Part shown: positions 11,911 to 23,592 of the stretch, piece by piece | Position numbering within the stretch: position 1 is the stretch's first letter | Layout: every line of letters starts with the position of its first letter | Assembly (NCBI GenBank): GCA_022925895.1 | Contig: JAKSYS010000060.1 | Location: 62,001-126,000 of the forward strand | DNA length: 64,000 nt | Source of the DNA: Fragilaria crotonensis | Taxonomy: Eukaryota; Bacillariophyta; Fragilariophyceae; Fragilariales; Fragilariaceae | Direction of reading: 5' to 3' | Notes under the pieces: model-generated | The model's database searches: none | The model's input: only the letters and a program-made list of their open reading frames with translations | Told to the model about the DNA's origin: nothing | Made by a program: the position numbers and the translations under genes

Positions 11911-12411
11911 GTGAATCCTTGTAAAGAGAGAAGCAATGCACAGAATTGTCGAAGATTCAACAATGAACTCAAAAGATCACTGGACCTGTTGAACAACAGC
12001 CATTAAATGCCAGAAATACGGTAAAAGTTTTAGACAACGCCATTCACTGTGCCTCGGAAACCTAACTGGCGAGTATGCCTCAATATCAGTGAATTTAGAA
12101 AACACCAAGTCAAATTTTTGAAAAAATGGTTGCTGCAGTGAAAATCAATTCGCTATATCCATCACTTTGTTGATTCAATCAGAAATATATTTATAGTTTA
12201 TATTTTTTTGTTGATATCAAACCATATAGATTGATTATAATTCGAGAATTCACTGATAAAATTTGATAATAAAAATATTTAAGTATTATATCATTATAAC
12301 ATGTAGAAAAAACCAACTATATATAACTATTGACTATTTAAGTCTAAAAGTAACCACTTTAGTAAACATAAACCGTCATTAATGACTACATGTATATCAA
12401 CTCACAAAAAC
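11911..12411. other. AT-rich right subterminal region of the transposon
   Basis: About 500 bp with increasing AT content toward the right end and no credible gene. It includes the transposase upstream region and mirrors the AT-rich left end. Confidence 0.5.
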
Positions 12412-12424
12412 CCACCTTGTGATG
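12412..12424 (-). repeat. right terminal inverted repeat, 13 bp
   Basis: CCACCTTGTGATG is the exact reverse complement of 3092-3104 and is followed by the TC target duplicate at 12425-12426, after which copia coding resumes in frame. Confidence 0.93.
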
Positions 12425-13123
12425 TCGTATGCGGTACACCCCGACATGAAAAGCCACACTGGCGGGAACATGTCCCTAGGGACCGGTGGTTTTATACCAA
12501 AATCAAGGAAGCAGAAACTAAACACCAAAAGCTCGACCGAAGCAGAACTCGTCGGAGCGAGCGATTACTTACCGAATACCATGTGGGCGAAGAATTTCTT
12601 GGAGGCACAAGGCTACGACATAGTGGAAAACTATTTGGAGCAAGATAACGAGAGCGCCATCAAGATGGAGAAAAACGGGCGATCCTCAGCTGGACCAAGA
12701 TCAAGACACATCGACATCCGATATTTTTGGATTAAGGATCGGACGGAGGCGAACGGCATCCGAATCCGACACTGCCCTACGCTACAGATGCTAGCGGATT
12801 TTTTTACCAAACCGCTACAAGGCGTCTTGTTTACCAAGTTCCGAGACGTTCTCCTAGGTTACGAACACATTGACTCTTTGACCCTGGACCCGGCGACGAC
12901 GCTCGAGGAGCGTGTTGGAAGTACAGTAAAGCGAGCTACCGGCCGCGGGACTGACGGGCCAAATCACGAAGAGATTACCGACGTACTAAAGGAAAGTACA
13001 GGAACGACGTGGGCGGACGTAGTAAGAAAAGGTGTGGACAAGGATAGAGAACGTATTCGTAGAGCGAATAAGAACGTTGTTTCGGGAGATCATTCTCTCG
13101 AAACAATTCCGTTAACGAAGTGA
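12425..13123 (+). pseudogene. copia polyprotein, 3' part (RNase H), separated by insertion
   Basis: Coding resumes at TCG TAT GCG GTA, directly continuing the TWVDAS motif cut at 3091. Typical copia RNase H motifs follow: SYAVHPDMKSHTGG, KSSTEAELVGASD, the DNESAIKMEKNG block, RHIDIRYFWIKD and ADFFTKPLQG. A tail of about 85 residues rich in charge runs to the TGA at 13121-13123. No frameshift is present, unlike the genes of the inserted transposon. Confidence 0.92.
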
Positions 13124-14700
13124 AGTTTGATTGACTTTCCGCTTTATTAACAATAGTATCATTAGAATCCGACTAGCATCCACGTACCAGGTTTAAGCCT
13201 TCCGTACTGTCGGACCCTACGGTATTACAACAGTGTGAACAACGAGTCGACTATGAATCTGTGAAGCTGTGCATGGCGACTGTACCGGTACGCCAAGTAC
13301 GGAGCACAGTACCGTCTACTACCCATACATTATCCAGTATTAATAGCGGGACCCAGGACCCGCGACCCGCGGCGACTTATGCCAATGTTCAAGGTGCAAG
13401 GTGCAAGTTGAAACGCATCACCATTAAGGTTGATTTACTATTAAGCATGATGCGATGGACCTTTTTGTTGGATGCCTCGTAGATTATTCGATGCTACCAA
13501 CCTCATCACAATGGACAATCCTTAGGCCAGGAATTACTACAACAGTTGGACTTGGTAATCATGAACTAATTACCTTAGCAAATCATCTCGCCGCACGAGG
13601 CTTCCTAGGTCAGTCATCTCGGATCTCCAGTAGATGCAAATTACTCGCGGCGCAATAAAAGCGAAATTTTGGCTCCGCACCGCAACTGATAAAGCGCTGA
13701 CCACTTGTCCGACACGAGAGTAGTGTATATTTTAGATCAAAATGTAGACGCATCCAAAGGATGACATTCACATGTAGACAAATGTCGTCGATCGACAATA
13801 AATTCAATCCAAAATATACCCACCATGACGAGACTGCGATTCATTGACTAGAAGACATTGCAGCAAAGTCTTGCCTGCAAGAAAGGCGCATCGGAGGATT
13901 GCTCTTCAGGCTCTCAATAGTCGCTCGCAGCAACGGTTGCCTGCATATTGTTACTTGGGTACAACCACCTTGAGTACAAGTTGTCAATGTCACCCCTGTG
14001 GTTGTTATGTTTTAGTGAGATCATTCACTCTGCCGCTGGACGATCAATTACGTCAAGCCCCTCGACAACGTAAGCGTTGGTTACGGCTCGCGCGTCTTGC
14101 TACTTCCCATGCCTCATCGAGGGGAACGCGGCAACAACTGCTTTCTACGTATTTCCCGTATCAGGACGCCTCGACACAGCTCCCTCCTTTGACGGATCGT
14201 TCTCTCCTACCTCCGTCAGCACCTCTTTCTGTCCCACCAATCCTGGAACAACTGCCCCTTACAGCCTTTTTCAGATCTCGCTGTCCCTGATTCATCTCTG
14301 CTGCTGCAATGCATCTCTCATATGCTTCATTCATACAATCTACCTACCTGCACCACAGGTGCTTACGTTCGTGTATTCCCTGCTGCTGCATAGCACTCGC
14401 TATCGCTTATTTGTCCCGACCTGCCCCTAACCAATTCGCCCGCCCTTGAGGCCAGCAACATGAAACGAATCGACCTAGAAATAGATCGGTTATAAACATG
14501 TAATGAAGAGTTTAGTATATATTTTAGTGAGATCATCGATTGTGCAGACTCACAGTTCAGGAGACCTGTCCGAAATGGATAGGTTGTTAACTTGAAAATG
14601 AAAGAATGCCCCGGAGTGTATGAGGATCCCGATGTACCCTCTCTTCAGTCACGCAGAAGCCGTGCGATGCATTTTCCATTATGGTGCACGTAACAGTAAA
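13124..14700. other. copia 3' flank, probably including the 3' LTR; no gene recognised
   Basis: No open frame here has recognisable similarity. The 3' LTR of the copia element must lie in this stretch, but with the 5' LTR off the window there is no partner to define its edges. Small open frames near 13844-14430 look like chance. Confidence 0.45.
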
Positions 14701-14713
14701 ACAGGAAATAAAA

Positions 14714-14952
14714 CACACCACACACCTCTCAGTCATCAGCATCAGTATGCACAATGCTGTAGGGCCATCTTGGTCACGGGCTGTCCTCGGCATGCGCATT
14801 ATCATCAAAGGATAAAGGATGTCAGCCACTCTACGTTCACACCACACATCTTTCAGTCATCAACATCAGGATACACAATGCTGTGGGGCCATCTTAGTCA
14901 CGGGCTGTCCTCGGCATGTGCGGGATCATCAAAGAATGTCAACCAATCTACG
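14714..14952 (-). repeat. tandem duplication of the 3' end of the membrane-protein gene
   Basis: Copies at about 14714-14837 and 14838-14952 share blocks such as CACGGGCTGTCCTCGGCATG. The copy nearer the gene contains its last codons (FFDDPAHAEDSP and stop at 14898-14900) and the start of the 3' untranslated region. The outer copy has diverged and no longer continues the frame. Confidence 0.75.
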
Positions 14953-16962
14953 CCCGCAGTGGAACACTGTTCTGCCTCATCGCGCTCAATTTCGCTAGGA
15001 ATCCCGAGCCTCCTGCGTGCCACCCCCGAGCACGTCACGAAGGCGGGGCCGCTCATTTTTTCATCACACTGCAAACACTGGTTGAGCCACCCACTCTGGC
15101 CCGCATTCGCAACGTTGTTGTCTGCCATGAAACCGGTAAACAAAGTTTTCATGCACGTAAATATGCAATGTGCGGTTGTCGATTTCATATTGTCCGCCCA
15201 ACAAACAGAACAGTCTCGGCTAAAACGGATTTTCCCCTCCAAGCAATTGACCAGGTCATCGTAGGATCCAAGAACGGCTATGGGCCCACATTGTTTAGCC
15301 AACATCGCCACTGTCTTTCTTGTGGTGACATAAGTCTCAATATCTTGCAAATTGGAACAATATCCACAAGGGCCACAATGAGCAACAGTCATGTTCGCTT
15401 TTCGGGCATCGTCCGCCGATGAAAATGTTTGAAAGGGCACAGTGTCGTCCGTGGGGCTGAACGCGCAAACTGGATCAAGTATGAAGTATTGGGTCGTGTC
15501 GGGAGCATTCGCTGCAGTATCGTTTTCAGCTCTCGATCCAATCAATACGATGACAATAAAAAGATATACCAGGATGATAATGGCAAGAACCACCCTGAAT
15601 AGCCAAAAGTTGCACCTCTCCTGCCGCGAACGTTGCGTGATTCGGTAATCGCAGCATATCCGTTGGCATCGCCCCCTCAGGGGCGGCGTTGGTGTCGAAT
15701 CATCGTCGCCATTTTCGGCAACTGACGACAATTGAGAACAAACCGTTTCGCTTCAGAATGAATAGGATTACCCACAAATCCTCCGTACATTTCCTGAGAG
15801 GATGCTGGATTCTTCACGTGTATCTCGCTAGGTTGGACCCCAATGATCTGAGTCGCGATGGCCGCCAGGCACCAGCAAAAGGAACTCAAAATCATAATGT
15901 ACCCACCAGCTTCCAAACGACAGCTTCCGCTGCACGGGTCGCCGACGATCCTATTTTCCAGCTGTCCATTTGTGAGCGCCTGACAGGTGCAATACTTCGA
16001 TGATAGAACTACCAATGTCAGAAGGGTAAAAATCATACACAGCGTCATGCAAACGGCGATATATGTGCTCCCCTGCGGAGTAATGCGACGGTGCACAGGG
16101 TGAATGAAAAGCGCCCTGATAATCAAGATAAAAATGATGTATGTGAACAGCCAAAAAACGATCCAAAGGTTAAAGATGCTGCTGGTTGCAAGGCTGATAA
16201 TGAAGAGAGTGACGAAAATGATACCGATTCCCCAGGTCGCAACGTGGTATTGCATTGCTAAGGACATCGTTGTGAGTAATGCCAATCCGAGCATCATAGC
16301 TGACATACTCAAAGCTCTTGCCGCCACGAGTGCACCATCAAGATGATAACTGAAAAATAGTGCATCCCAAAGCTGACAACTACCGCCATGGTCTTCCAAC
16401 GTCCACAGGCCGTAGGCATCGCCAAGAAATCCAACCCGTGCACCAGAAAAGTATGCGCATGACCAGCTTCCAAACCCAGTGAAGAATGCGGCTGTCAACG
16501 TCAGGGCAAACGGAAATGTTTGGTAGGTCAATCCGTGTGGGCAGCAGGCCGCGCGAAGAGAAAGCCAGCTCTTGCTCATTCTTCTTGGTTGGTAGAAGAT
16601 TCGCGAGGTGCAAGCGACAGTAGAGAAGAAAAAGAGAATTTGGTGAGCCCTCTCCAATAATTCACCTCTTTCCCATTAGTGATACACACTCTGCGAAGCA
16701 AGCGAGCGAGGAAAACCTCTTACCGTGAATAATCCATGGGTTTCACGACGGACCCAGATGCGGCAAACGATTCTTGTGGTGGGGCATCACCCTTCTCGTC
16801 AATCTCGTCGTTGACCTCATCGACGGACATCCCCCCTGTTGCATCTGCTTCGACATCATCTTCCGTTAACGCTTGTGGGGGCACAACACTTTTCGCCTCC
16901 GCCACGTGATCCCCCTCGATGAATCCTTCAGCAACGTTGCTTCCGGCTTGATAGTCGCTCAT
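14898..16962 (-). CDS. multipass membrane protein with Cys-rich lumenal tail, three-exon model
   Basis: Model: exon 1 16962-16724, intron 140 bp (GTAAGAGG...CAAG), exon 2 16583-15772, intron 50 bp (GTAATC...GTCAG), exon 3 15721-14898; the frame is kept and gives 624 residues. The N-terminus is acidic and soluble (MSDYQAGSNVAEGFIEG). Exon 2 encodes about seven membrane segments after MSKSWLSLRAACC. Exon 3 adds one more helix (VVLAIIILVYLFIVIVLIG) and a large extracytoplasmic part with many CxxC-like cysteines (CGPCGYC, CSVCW, CLQC). The first junction is strong. The second is less sure: without it exon 2 ends at 15677 and the exon 3 frame has no nearby ATG, which argues for splicing. I recognise it only as a diatom-type membrane protein; function unknown. 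Confidence 0.62.
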
Positions 16963-19291
16963 GACATTTGGTTGTTTGTAGGGACCGTCAGTGCTGCGTT
17001 TTGTGAGTAGTACTCCAGTATGAGTGAAGTCGATTTTATGCACGATGTTTTTCAGTTTTAATGCGCGGAGAGTGGTGACAACGAGTACAATTGTATCATA
17101 CCTGGTACTTCGTCTTAGTACATCTCCTACTACTTCATACAGCAAATACTGTTCTCATTCTGTTCGACATGACATGCAAACTGCAAACTTCTCGAACAAC
17201 AATTGGAAAGGCCGAGAAACGATCAATTCAGGATTCAAAACCGTCATTTACCGTACATTCCATCAGATTTTTTACAAATTGAATTCGTAGGTCGCTGATC
17301 CCCCTGATTCCACAAAACCAGCAACCATTTGTAGAAGAATTTCCATAGGGCACACAACATTCCACAAATCTGCCTGCTATTTCTGCATGACATATTGCCA
17401 CAATTAAGGTTGTGAGCTGTCACTCCTAGCTGGGCCAGTAACTATGTAGCATTTTCTTTTCTTTGAAATGGGTGCAGTTTGAAGCCGCCCGCTTGTGTCA
17501 AAGAGATAGTATTGCTGCTGATTACAACCTTCCCAGCAATTGGAGTCTTTCACCTGTCCATCACTTTTCTAATGCATGATGCTCATGCAGCCAGCCCCCC
17601 TATCTCACACCGAACTTGTTGCACCAGACCTTTTGGTAAACTCACCTCTACTCCCAGCAGGGAGGACAATCATTTTGTTGTGTTCAAATTGGTCAAAATT
17701 GTTGCATAAAATTCTTACATGCTGACGTATTTTTATTGCTTGTGTTGCTCTGCTGGTGCTGTTGAAGCAAAACCTCTTCTTCTTTGACAGAGGAATGGAC
17801 AAGCAATGTCTTCGATACTCCACAAGATTGAGTTTCCTTGTTGGTTTATGGTTCCGTTGTTTTGATTTCCCTTTTTTCAGGCTCGTAATCGTACGCAGCA
17901 CAGCCTACTAGAACAGTCATTCCTGGCTGAATGTGAACAAGAACGGAGTGTAGACATGGGACAAACTACTACTATGTGCTGAGTGTAGGTTAAAGAAGAA
18001 ATCAATCATGTTTCAATATCATTGACAGGCTCATTACTTCTTGCTTATTGTGCTCGCCAGCATACTTGTTAGACGTGCTGTTAAAATTGCACGTTGCATT
18101 TTCATCAAAAAGTAACATGAACTCTTGCATGGCGGGAGACCAAAGATCAAATGAAAGCTGTTCAAGTATGCCTCATTGTTGGCACAAGCAACAAATAAAA
18201 AGCACATGAGTGACAAATACTGCCAAAAGAGCAAGGACGTCGGTTTGGTATCTTTATGTTTGAGCTGCAGCTTGACTTTCCTTTTTTGGCACTCTGCTGA
18301 ATTAGATCTTACTGATTCATCTCCTGCTAACTTCCCAAAGCCAAGTTCTCCAGAAACAAAAGCTGAAAACAAGTTGGTACTGACCTTTGGTACAATCCCC
18401 GTGATTAGTCCAAGAAGATACTTACCAAATCTGCAAATGCCTTGTCCAGCCATCATGATGCATGGGATGACTTTTGCACCTTTGTCGATTATGCGTTTTC
18501 TTGTTATCATTGGCTGGTTTTTTTTCTCGTATTTTCTTTCCTATTGTGATGTGAAGTGCTGAGGAGGCATGTAATATCTCCAGAACTAGATAGCTAGCCA
18601 AGCAAGCTAACATCAAGATCTATAAATGGTGGTGTAACACAGAAGCATCAACAACTCTACTCACTGAGTGGTGGTGCACTCATTTGTTAAAGAAATACCA
18701 TTAGCTGACTTCGTTCATGTCAAAGGGACCAGGGGTTTGCATTGAAGTCGCTCCTCAACAGACATCTACTGGTGGTTTGAGAGACTGCCTTAGCAGGATC
18801 GTCCGACAGACGGACTGTAGGACACAGCACGAGCTATCGAAGATTCACACAATTTCAGAAGTGATGATGAACGATTCTACACAAAATAGCGAGGCCCGCT
18901 AGCGAGCCAAACTGTCATATCTACGTTGTTTGCAGTAGTGCAGTCGTGGATAATTGCTCCCCGTCGTCAAATCGATGCGTGTACAGCAGCTGTATGCATC
19001 AGATGTCATATAAATCAAAAAAGGATTCCAAACGAGGGCATCCGGCACTCTGCCGTAAGGACTACGAGTACTAAAGCACTTGAAGAGTACAAGTCTATGA
19101 TACATCCCAAACTACTTTAGCTACAATTACCGTAGTAGTGGTACATGTAGCGTGACAAAGCAAAAGTACCACTCGGAGACTCGGAGTATCATGTATGTTG
19201 GACGAAAAACAAACTTCCGATCGGTGTATGCATACACTGTTTTCTTCTTCAGCGTTGATCTAAAGAATCCAGCCACCCTGCAACCATTCCC
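16963..19291. other. gene-poor interval
   Basis: No gene supported over about 2.3 kb. The longest candidate is a 158-codon minus frame at 18034-18510 with some hydrophobic stretches but no recognised motif; it may be a remnant. The left edge should include the promoter of the membrane-protein gene starting at 16962. Confidence 0.45.
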
Positions 19292-20709
19292 ATGTCATTC
19301 CTTATTTCTCTGTTTGACGACAAGCTCGCTGATAATCGTGATCCCTGGATTAGTGGTGTGAAGATTCCAAGCTTCCAGGGAGCATTCGCAATCTTCGCTC
19401 CAGAGCCTGGACCATGGGTCCAACTGACTGCTGTAGGTGACGATGACAAAGTGCCCACGTTCGTGTCTCTTCAGAATTTGGTCTCACCGTTCCTGCTGGC
19501 GTAGCTCTTTGTTATGCAAATTTGTGTGCAATGTATCTTCGCAGCCATCATTTATCTTGTCATTATTCAAAATCGAGGAAAACGTTTCGCCTACGTTGTG
19601 GGATATGGGGTCGTCATCCCAGTCGCATGTTACTTCCCCTTTATGGTTTTGGAATATTTAGATCTCCAGAATCGTTGCGTGCGTCTATGCTTGGCGACGA
19701 CTCCAAACATTGTTGTCTTTCGGTGCATTGAGGCAATGCATGATACATCCCCGGCGGTCGTTGAGACTTCGTTGAGCCACTACGTGTCCTACTACACCAG
19801 TGTATTTGACTTTTTCTGGGATGAAAAGACAAAATCGCGTGAGAAGGTTTCTGCCAAGGAACTTGGCGACAAGGTCTATCGCATCGTCTGCCACTTTTTG
19901 GTGGTATCGTGCATGACGTCCTACCTGCTGCACTTTGATTTTAAGCCTTTCCCTTCTGACGTCAGGTTGACAAATTTCACTTGACTCTTGCACTCTTTGC
20001 TCCTGGCCAGTTACTGAACAATTACCTCTACATTCTACTGTTATACTCCACCCTTGCCTTATGCATGAATATGGCTGCGCTTGTGTTACATGCGCAAGGC
20101 TATCGAGCTGTCATCCCCTTTCACAATCCACTCTTCACGTCGAAATCGGCCTCAGAGTTTTGGGGAAAGAGGTGGAACGTTACGATCCATCACATCTTAA
20201 AGGTATGTGACTTTCTCATATGGAAGGAATGCATATCATGTCCTCAGCGTCAGGCGCAACCTCACTTTACTCCTTGTTTCGAAACTCCACGCTCGCAGCG
20301 AAGCGTATTTCTGCCGGTTCAAAAGATGGGCTACTCAACGACCGTGGCAATCCTTGCGGCCTTTGTGGTGTCAGGATTGATGCACGACTATGCTTGGGCA
20401 GTCCTCTTTGTGTCTACCTCGCATGACTATGATACAAAGGGAGCTTGCGTGGGTCGATGTTGGTATCCGCTCGTCGGAAAGCAGACTGTGTTCTTTCTCT
20501 GGTGTGGAGTTGTCATGCTTTTGGAGAAGTATGTGGGAAAGCTTCGTCCGGTGCAGTGGATTGTTCGCAACCTCCCGACAGTTGTTGTGTCGACGTTGGT
20601 GGTCCAGTCGGTACTTCCCTTTGCTCATTGGTTTTGTGGAGACTGGATTGTGGGACAGTACTTTCATGATTTCTCAGTGGGGCTCTTCAAAATTACCTAC
20701 ACAGTGTAG
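19292..20709 (+). CDS. wax-synthase-like membrane-bound O-acyltransferase (MBOAT family)
   Basis: Four-exon model: 19292-19432, 19505-19960, 20011-20202 and 20299-20709, with introns of 72, 50 and 96 bp. All junctions are in phase 0 and the product is 399 residues. The first intron removes an in-frame TAG. The third begins AAG|GTATGTGA. The protein is rich in membrane helices. It has the plant wax synthase signature SASEFWGKRWN followed by HHILKRSVFLPV across the third splice, and SGLMHDYAW, whose His is the presumed catalytic MBOAT residue. Family members transfer fatty acyl groups from acyl-CoA to alcohols or sterols in the ER, making wax or storage esters. The exact acceptor cannot be told. 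The 50-bp intron (donor GTCAGG) is the weakest junction. Confidence 0.8.
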
Positions 20710-21497
20710 TTGTTCGAATGGTGCGATACGTTCACGCAAGTGACTCGCTGGCGCCACCAGATGTAATTGTGAGTTTGCATGTTGGTACGCGAGGAGTGAC
20801 CGTTGTTCAAGTGCTCAACATGACGAACTCTGACAATGATTGTATGCCTTGAAAAAATGCAATAGCGACATGTCAGATTTTGATTCTTGCCTCCACACTG
20901 GCTCAACTTTTTTCATCACACTTGCGCACACTTTAATCTGTGGCTCACTCCATGTCTAATGATGATTCTCATCAACTCCTAACATACCAGTAGTATCATA
21001 CGCTTGGCACTCTCCCACTTAGCTCAACATAGAGGTACCGAATTGAGACATTTAACACACTCTGATCTAGATAATGTCGAGTATTTCCGGGACGCCCAAG
21101 ATTAGGAAGCCCCAGTAGTTCCTGGTTCATCAGATCCTATACGTGTGATCGTTGCGATCTATCGACGATTTGTCGATACTCGTAGCTGTTTAGCAGTCCA
21201 ATAGGCGAATCGTACGTCTACCTCGAGTACGTCGAAAATAGTTCTACGGTAGTACTGCTACTTCTTAGACGGTACAGTCAAGACAGTCTGTTCTACGTCG
21301 GTATCAATCAGGACGTGGGCCGGGGCCACCAAACCTTGTTCCGCTTTTCGCCTACCAATCGAACTACTGTTTCTGCCGCGCCTCTCACAACTCGCCTCTC
21401 ATCAACCTCCCCAACAACCCTCTGGTCTCGATTGACAACAAGCACCCACCACCCAGCATATAAATCCCATCCCGTTTTATCTCCTTACTTTTTCACC
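20710..21497. other. intergenic, 5' flank of UTP6
   Basis: No gene seen. It contains scattered ACTCGAGTACG and TACGGTAGTAC-like short inverted motifs. The last 20 bases before the UTP6 ATG are pyrimidine-rich. Confidence 0.4.
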
Positions 21498-23372
21498 ATG
21501 GCAGAACACGTACAAGCCGCCCTCGACGACATGGTCGCGCCGTTGCGTGATTGGTTGGATCGCGGCATCTTCTCGCAGACCGAGATTCAGGCAATTGTTG
21601 CCCGGCGGCGGGAATCAGAATATGCCTTGCGACGACGGGCAGCTCGCAAGGCGGACTTTTTGAGGTACATTGAATCGGAAATGGCACTCGAATCCTTGCG
21701 GCAATTGCGAACTAAGAAAGTGTCGAATCGACGGGATCGCAAGACGGATGAGACGGCTGCGAGGAAGAAGAATGGAGGACTGCCGATAGGTGATGTGCAC
21801 GTGGTTCAGCTCATTCATTTGCTCTTTATCCGAGCCTTGCGAAAATTTCGATCTGATGTGGCGTTGCATCTCCAACATGCTGCATTTGCTAGGGAATCCA
21901 AGTCCTACAACAAGTTGACGACCATTTATACCGAAGCCCTGCAAGTTCATCCTAGGAACGTGGGTTTGTGGATTGAAGCCGCCTCGCATGAGTTTTTTGG
22001 CCATCGCGAGGGAAACAAAATTCATGGCGGTGGGGCAATCCAAAGCGCTCGGGTCTTGATGCAGCGAGGTCTTCGAATCAATTCCAAATCTCAAGATTTG
22101 TGGATTCAGTACTTTTGTCTCGAACTGCATTATCTTCAGAAGCTGCGAGGACGACGCGAGATTTTGCAATTGACAAATAAAGATGAGGAAGAGGAAGATG
22201 CGCTCTACCGAGATGCTCCAATTGCAGTGGTTGTCTATAAAAATGCTATCAAGGCAATTCCTGACAGTGTGTCGTTTCGTATGAAGTTTCTCGATCAGTG
22301 TCAACTTTTTCCACAAACGGATGTGTTGGAACGCATCATTACCGAGTCGATGGAGACGGACTTTGCGAACAAACCAGAATCGTGGATTGCCCGGGCCGCA
22401 TATGTGGCTGGAAAGCAGGGTCAAGCGACTGAGCCAGTCTTGGGCTTTGCACGTGATGCTGATCATGACGATGATGAATCTGACGATGAACCTGTTAGCA
22501 AGAAATTACGAATCAACGATCCGTGCGATACGGTATTAACCATACTTGAGCAAGCACTTGATGCCATTCCGACAGCAGACATGTACCTTATGATGATTCA
22601 ATTTTGTCGTGAATACACGAATGAATCGAACGAAGCGGCAACGACGGCATTCGTCGAATCACTGTTTAATCGCGCCACTTCGGAGAAGAAGGTCATGACA
22701 TCGGAACTTGCACTGGAGCACTCGGATTACCTAGCAAGTCAAGGAAAGCTGGAGGCAGCGATTCAGAGTCTCAAAGACTTTTCGCATTCCCAAAATAGCA
22801 TTGACGTGACGCTCCAAGTGGCAATGCTGCTGCAAAGGAACGACGAAGTGGCGGAGGCAGTGGACGAGCTCGAAAGGTGTGTGGCACGAACACCTATACA
22901 CGAGCCGAAACGTATGACAGTGTTGTTGGAACTATTTGGCGCCATGCTCGAAAGCGGTACTGCTCGTGGTGAGCTTAAGGAGGTCTTTGAAACGATTCTC
23001 CTCTTGTCGCCAAACAACAATCCAACCTTTGAACCGTACTTTGGCATCGGGTCTGTCGCACACGCATGTTTGCGATTCTTGCAAGAATGCAAAAGCCAAA
23101 ATGTCGAGGCACGAGCGGTAGTTGATGCAGTAGTAGAACGTTCCACATATTCGGAATCAGCCGAAGGCAAGACTGAAATAGAGCTACAAGCCATGGCTTC
23201 CTTCTTCGATGAGGCTCTCGATGCGATGAAACCGAGTGCGAAAACAATGAAGCGTGAACAAAAGCTAGTTCTGCGAAGGCTGTATGACAAGGCGATACGC
23301 TTCTTTGAGCACTGTGCTCCGGAGATTGCCGACTCGTACCGCAGCAGAAAGGATGATTTCCAATACTCCTAA
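21498..23372 (+). CDS. UTP6: U3 snoRNA-associated protein 6 (small-subunit processome)
   Basis: Start chosen at the ATG at 21498 in a good context (CACCATGG); the frame is open further upstream but only from GTG. The protein has 624 residues and appears to be a single exon. The N-terminal 90 residues match the UTP6 family opening (a short helix, then RRRESEYALRRRAARKADFL and the basic RDRKTDE region). After that come HAT (half-a-TPR) repeats, for example FRSDVALHLQHAAF, NVGLWIEAASHEFF and SQDLWIQYFCLEL. UTP6 acts in the nucleolus in the U3-containing processome for 18S rRNA maturation. An acidic insert (DADHDDDESDDE) lies mid-protein. A decayed partial copy is found at 24830-25545. Confidence 0.9.
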   Translation: MAEHVQAALDDMVAPLRDWLDRGIFSQTEIQAIVARRRESEYALRRRAARKADFLRYIESEMALESLRQLRTKKVSNRRDRKTDETAARKKNGGLPIGDVHVVQLIHLLFIRALRKFRSDVALHLQHAAFARESKSYNKLTTIYTEALQVHPRNVGLWIEAASHEFFGHREGNKIHGGGAIQSARVLMQRGLRINSKSQDLWIQYFCLELHYLQKLRGRREILQLTNKDEEEEDALYRDAPIAVVVYKNAIKAIPDSVSFRMKFLDQCQLFPQTDVLERIITESMETDFANKPESWIARAAYVAGKQGQATEPVLGFARDADHDDDESDDEPVSKKLRINDPCDTVLTILEQALDAIPTADMYLMMIQFCREYTNESNEAATTAFVESLFNRATSEKKVMTSELALEHSDYLASQGKLEAAIQSLKDFSHSQNSIDVTLQVAMLLQRNDEVAEAVDELERCVARTPIHEPKRMTVLLELFGAMLESGTARGELKEVFETILLLSPNNNPTFEPYFGIGSVAHACLRFLQECKSQNVEARAVVDAVVERSTYSESAEGKTEIELQAMASFFDEALDAMKPSAKTMKREQKLVLRRLYDKAIRFFEHCAPEIADSYRSRKDDFQYS

Positions 23373-23592
23373 ATTGTTTGTCCAGAACGGAATGATGGTC
23401 ATACAGCCTCAAGAATCCAACTTTCACGCCCTTCCTGGAAGAATCTATTAGATTGTTTTCGCGAATTCCGATGGGTCGAATTCAAGAAATCTTACCTGAT
23501 GGCGGCTTCACTACTACACGGAAGACTTGCGTAACGTAGCCTCATACCAACCTATAATTTGGAAGCCATTATGTTGTTTAGCCATAAAGTGA

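Larger units (their letters stand above)
3092..12424. mobile_element. nested Plavaka/CACTA-like DNA transposon, 9,333 bp
   Basis: The left end at 3092-3104 reads CATCACAAGGTGG and the right end at 12412-12424 is its exact reverse complement. Each end is flanked by TC (3090-3091 and 12425-12426). Removing the element with one TC restores the copia reading frame through RNase H, which fixes both boundaries to the base. Inside are a transposase (minus, 8322-11910), an acidic passenger gene (minus, 3709-5130) and a plus-strand passenger with an HxD motif (6174-8269). The ends are AT-rich and non-coding. Assignment to the Plavaka/CACTA (EnSpm-like) group rests on the transposase; a 2-bp duplication fits that group. 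Confidence 0.92.
1..13123 (+). mobile_element. Ty1/copia retrotransposon (5' end off the window), split by a nested DNA transposon
   Basis: The copia polyprotein reads from 6 to 3091 and resumes at 12425, running to a stop at 13121-13123. Domain order is GAG-pre-integrase, integrase, acidic linker, reverse transcriptase, RNase H, which is the Ty1/copia order. The gag part and the 5' LTR lie before base 1, so LTR identity and target duplication cannot be tested. The 3' LTR should lie shortly after 13123, but its edges cannot be placed without the 5' copy. Apart from the inserted transposon the polyprotein has no stop or frameshift, so the insertion interrupted a recently intact element. Confidence 0.9.

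Noticed and set aside
12905-12930. TGTTGGAAG as a possible start of the 3' LTR
   Set aside because: The copia reading frame continues through it to 13123 and there is no 5' LTR in the window to compare.
18034-18510. Candidate 158-codon minus-strand gene
   Set aside because: No recognised motif, an overlapping frame of similar length on the other strand and no clear start context; left as unassigned.
19500-19510. In-frame TAG as evidence that the acyltransferase is a pseudogene
   Set aside because: A 72-bp GT-AG intron ending exactly at this TAG keeps the frame, so it is better read as a splice acceptor.
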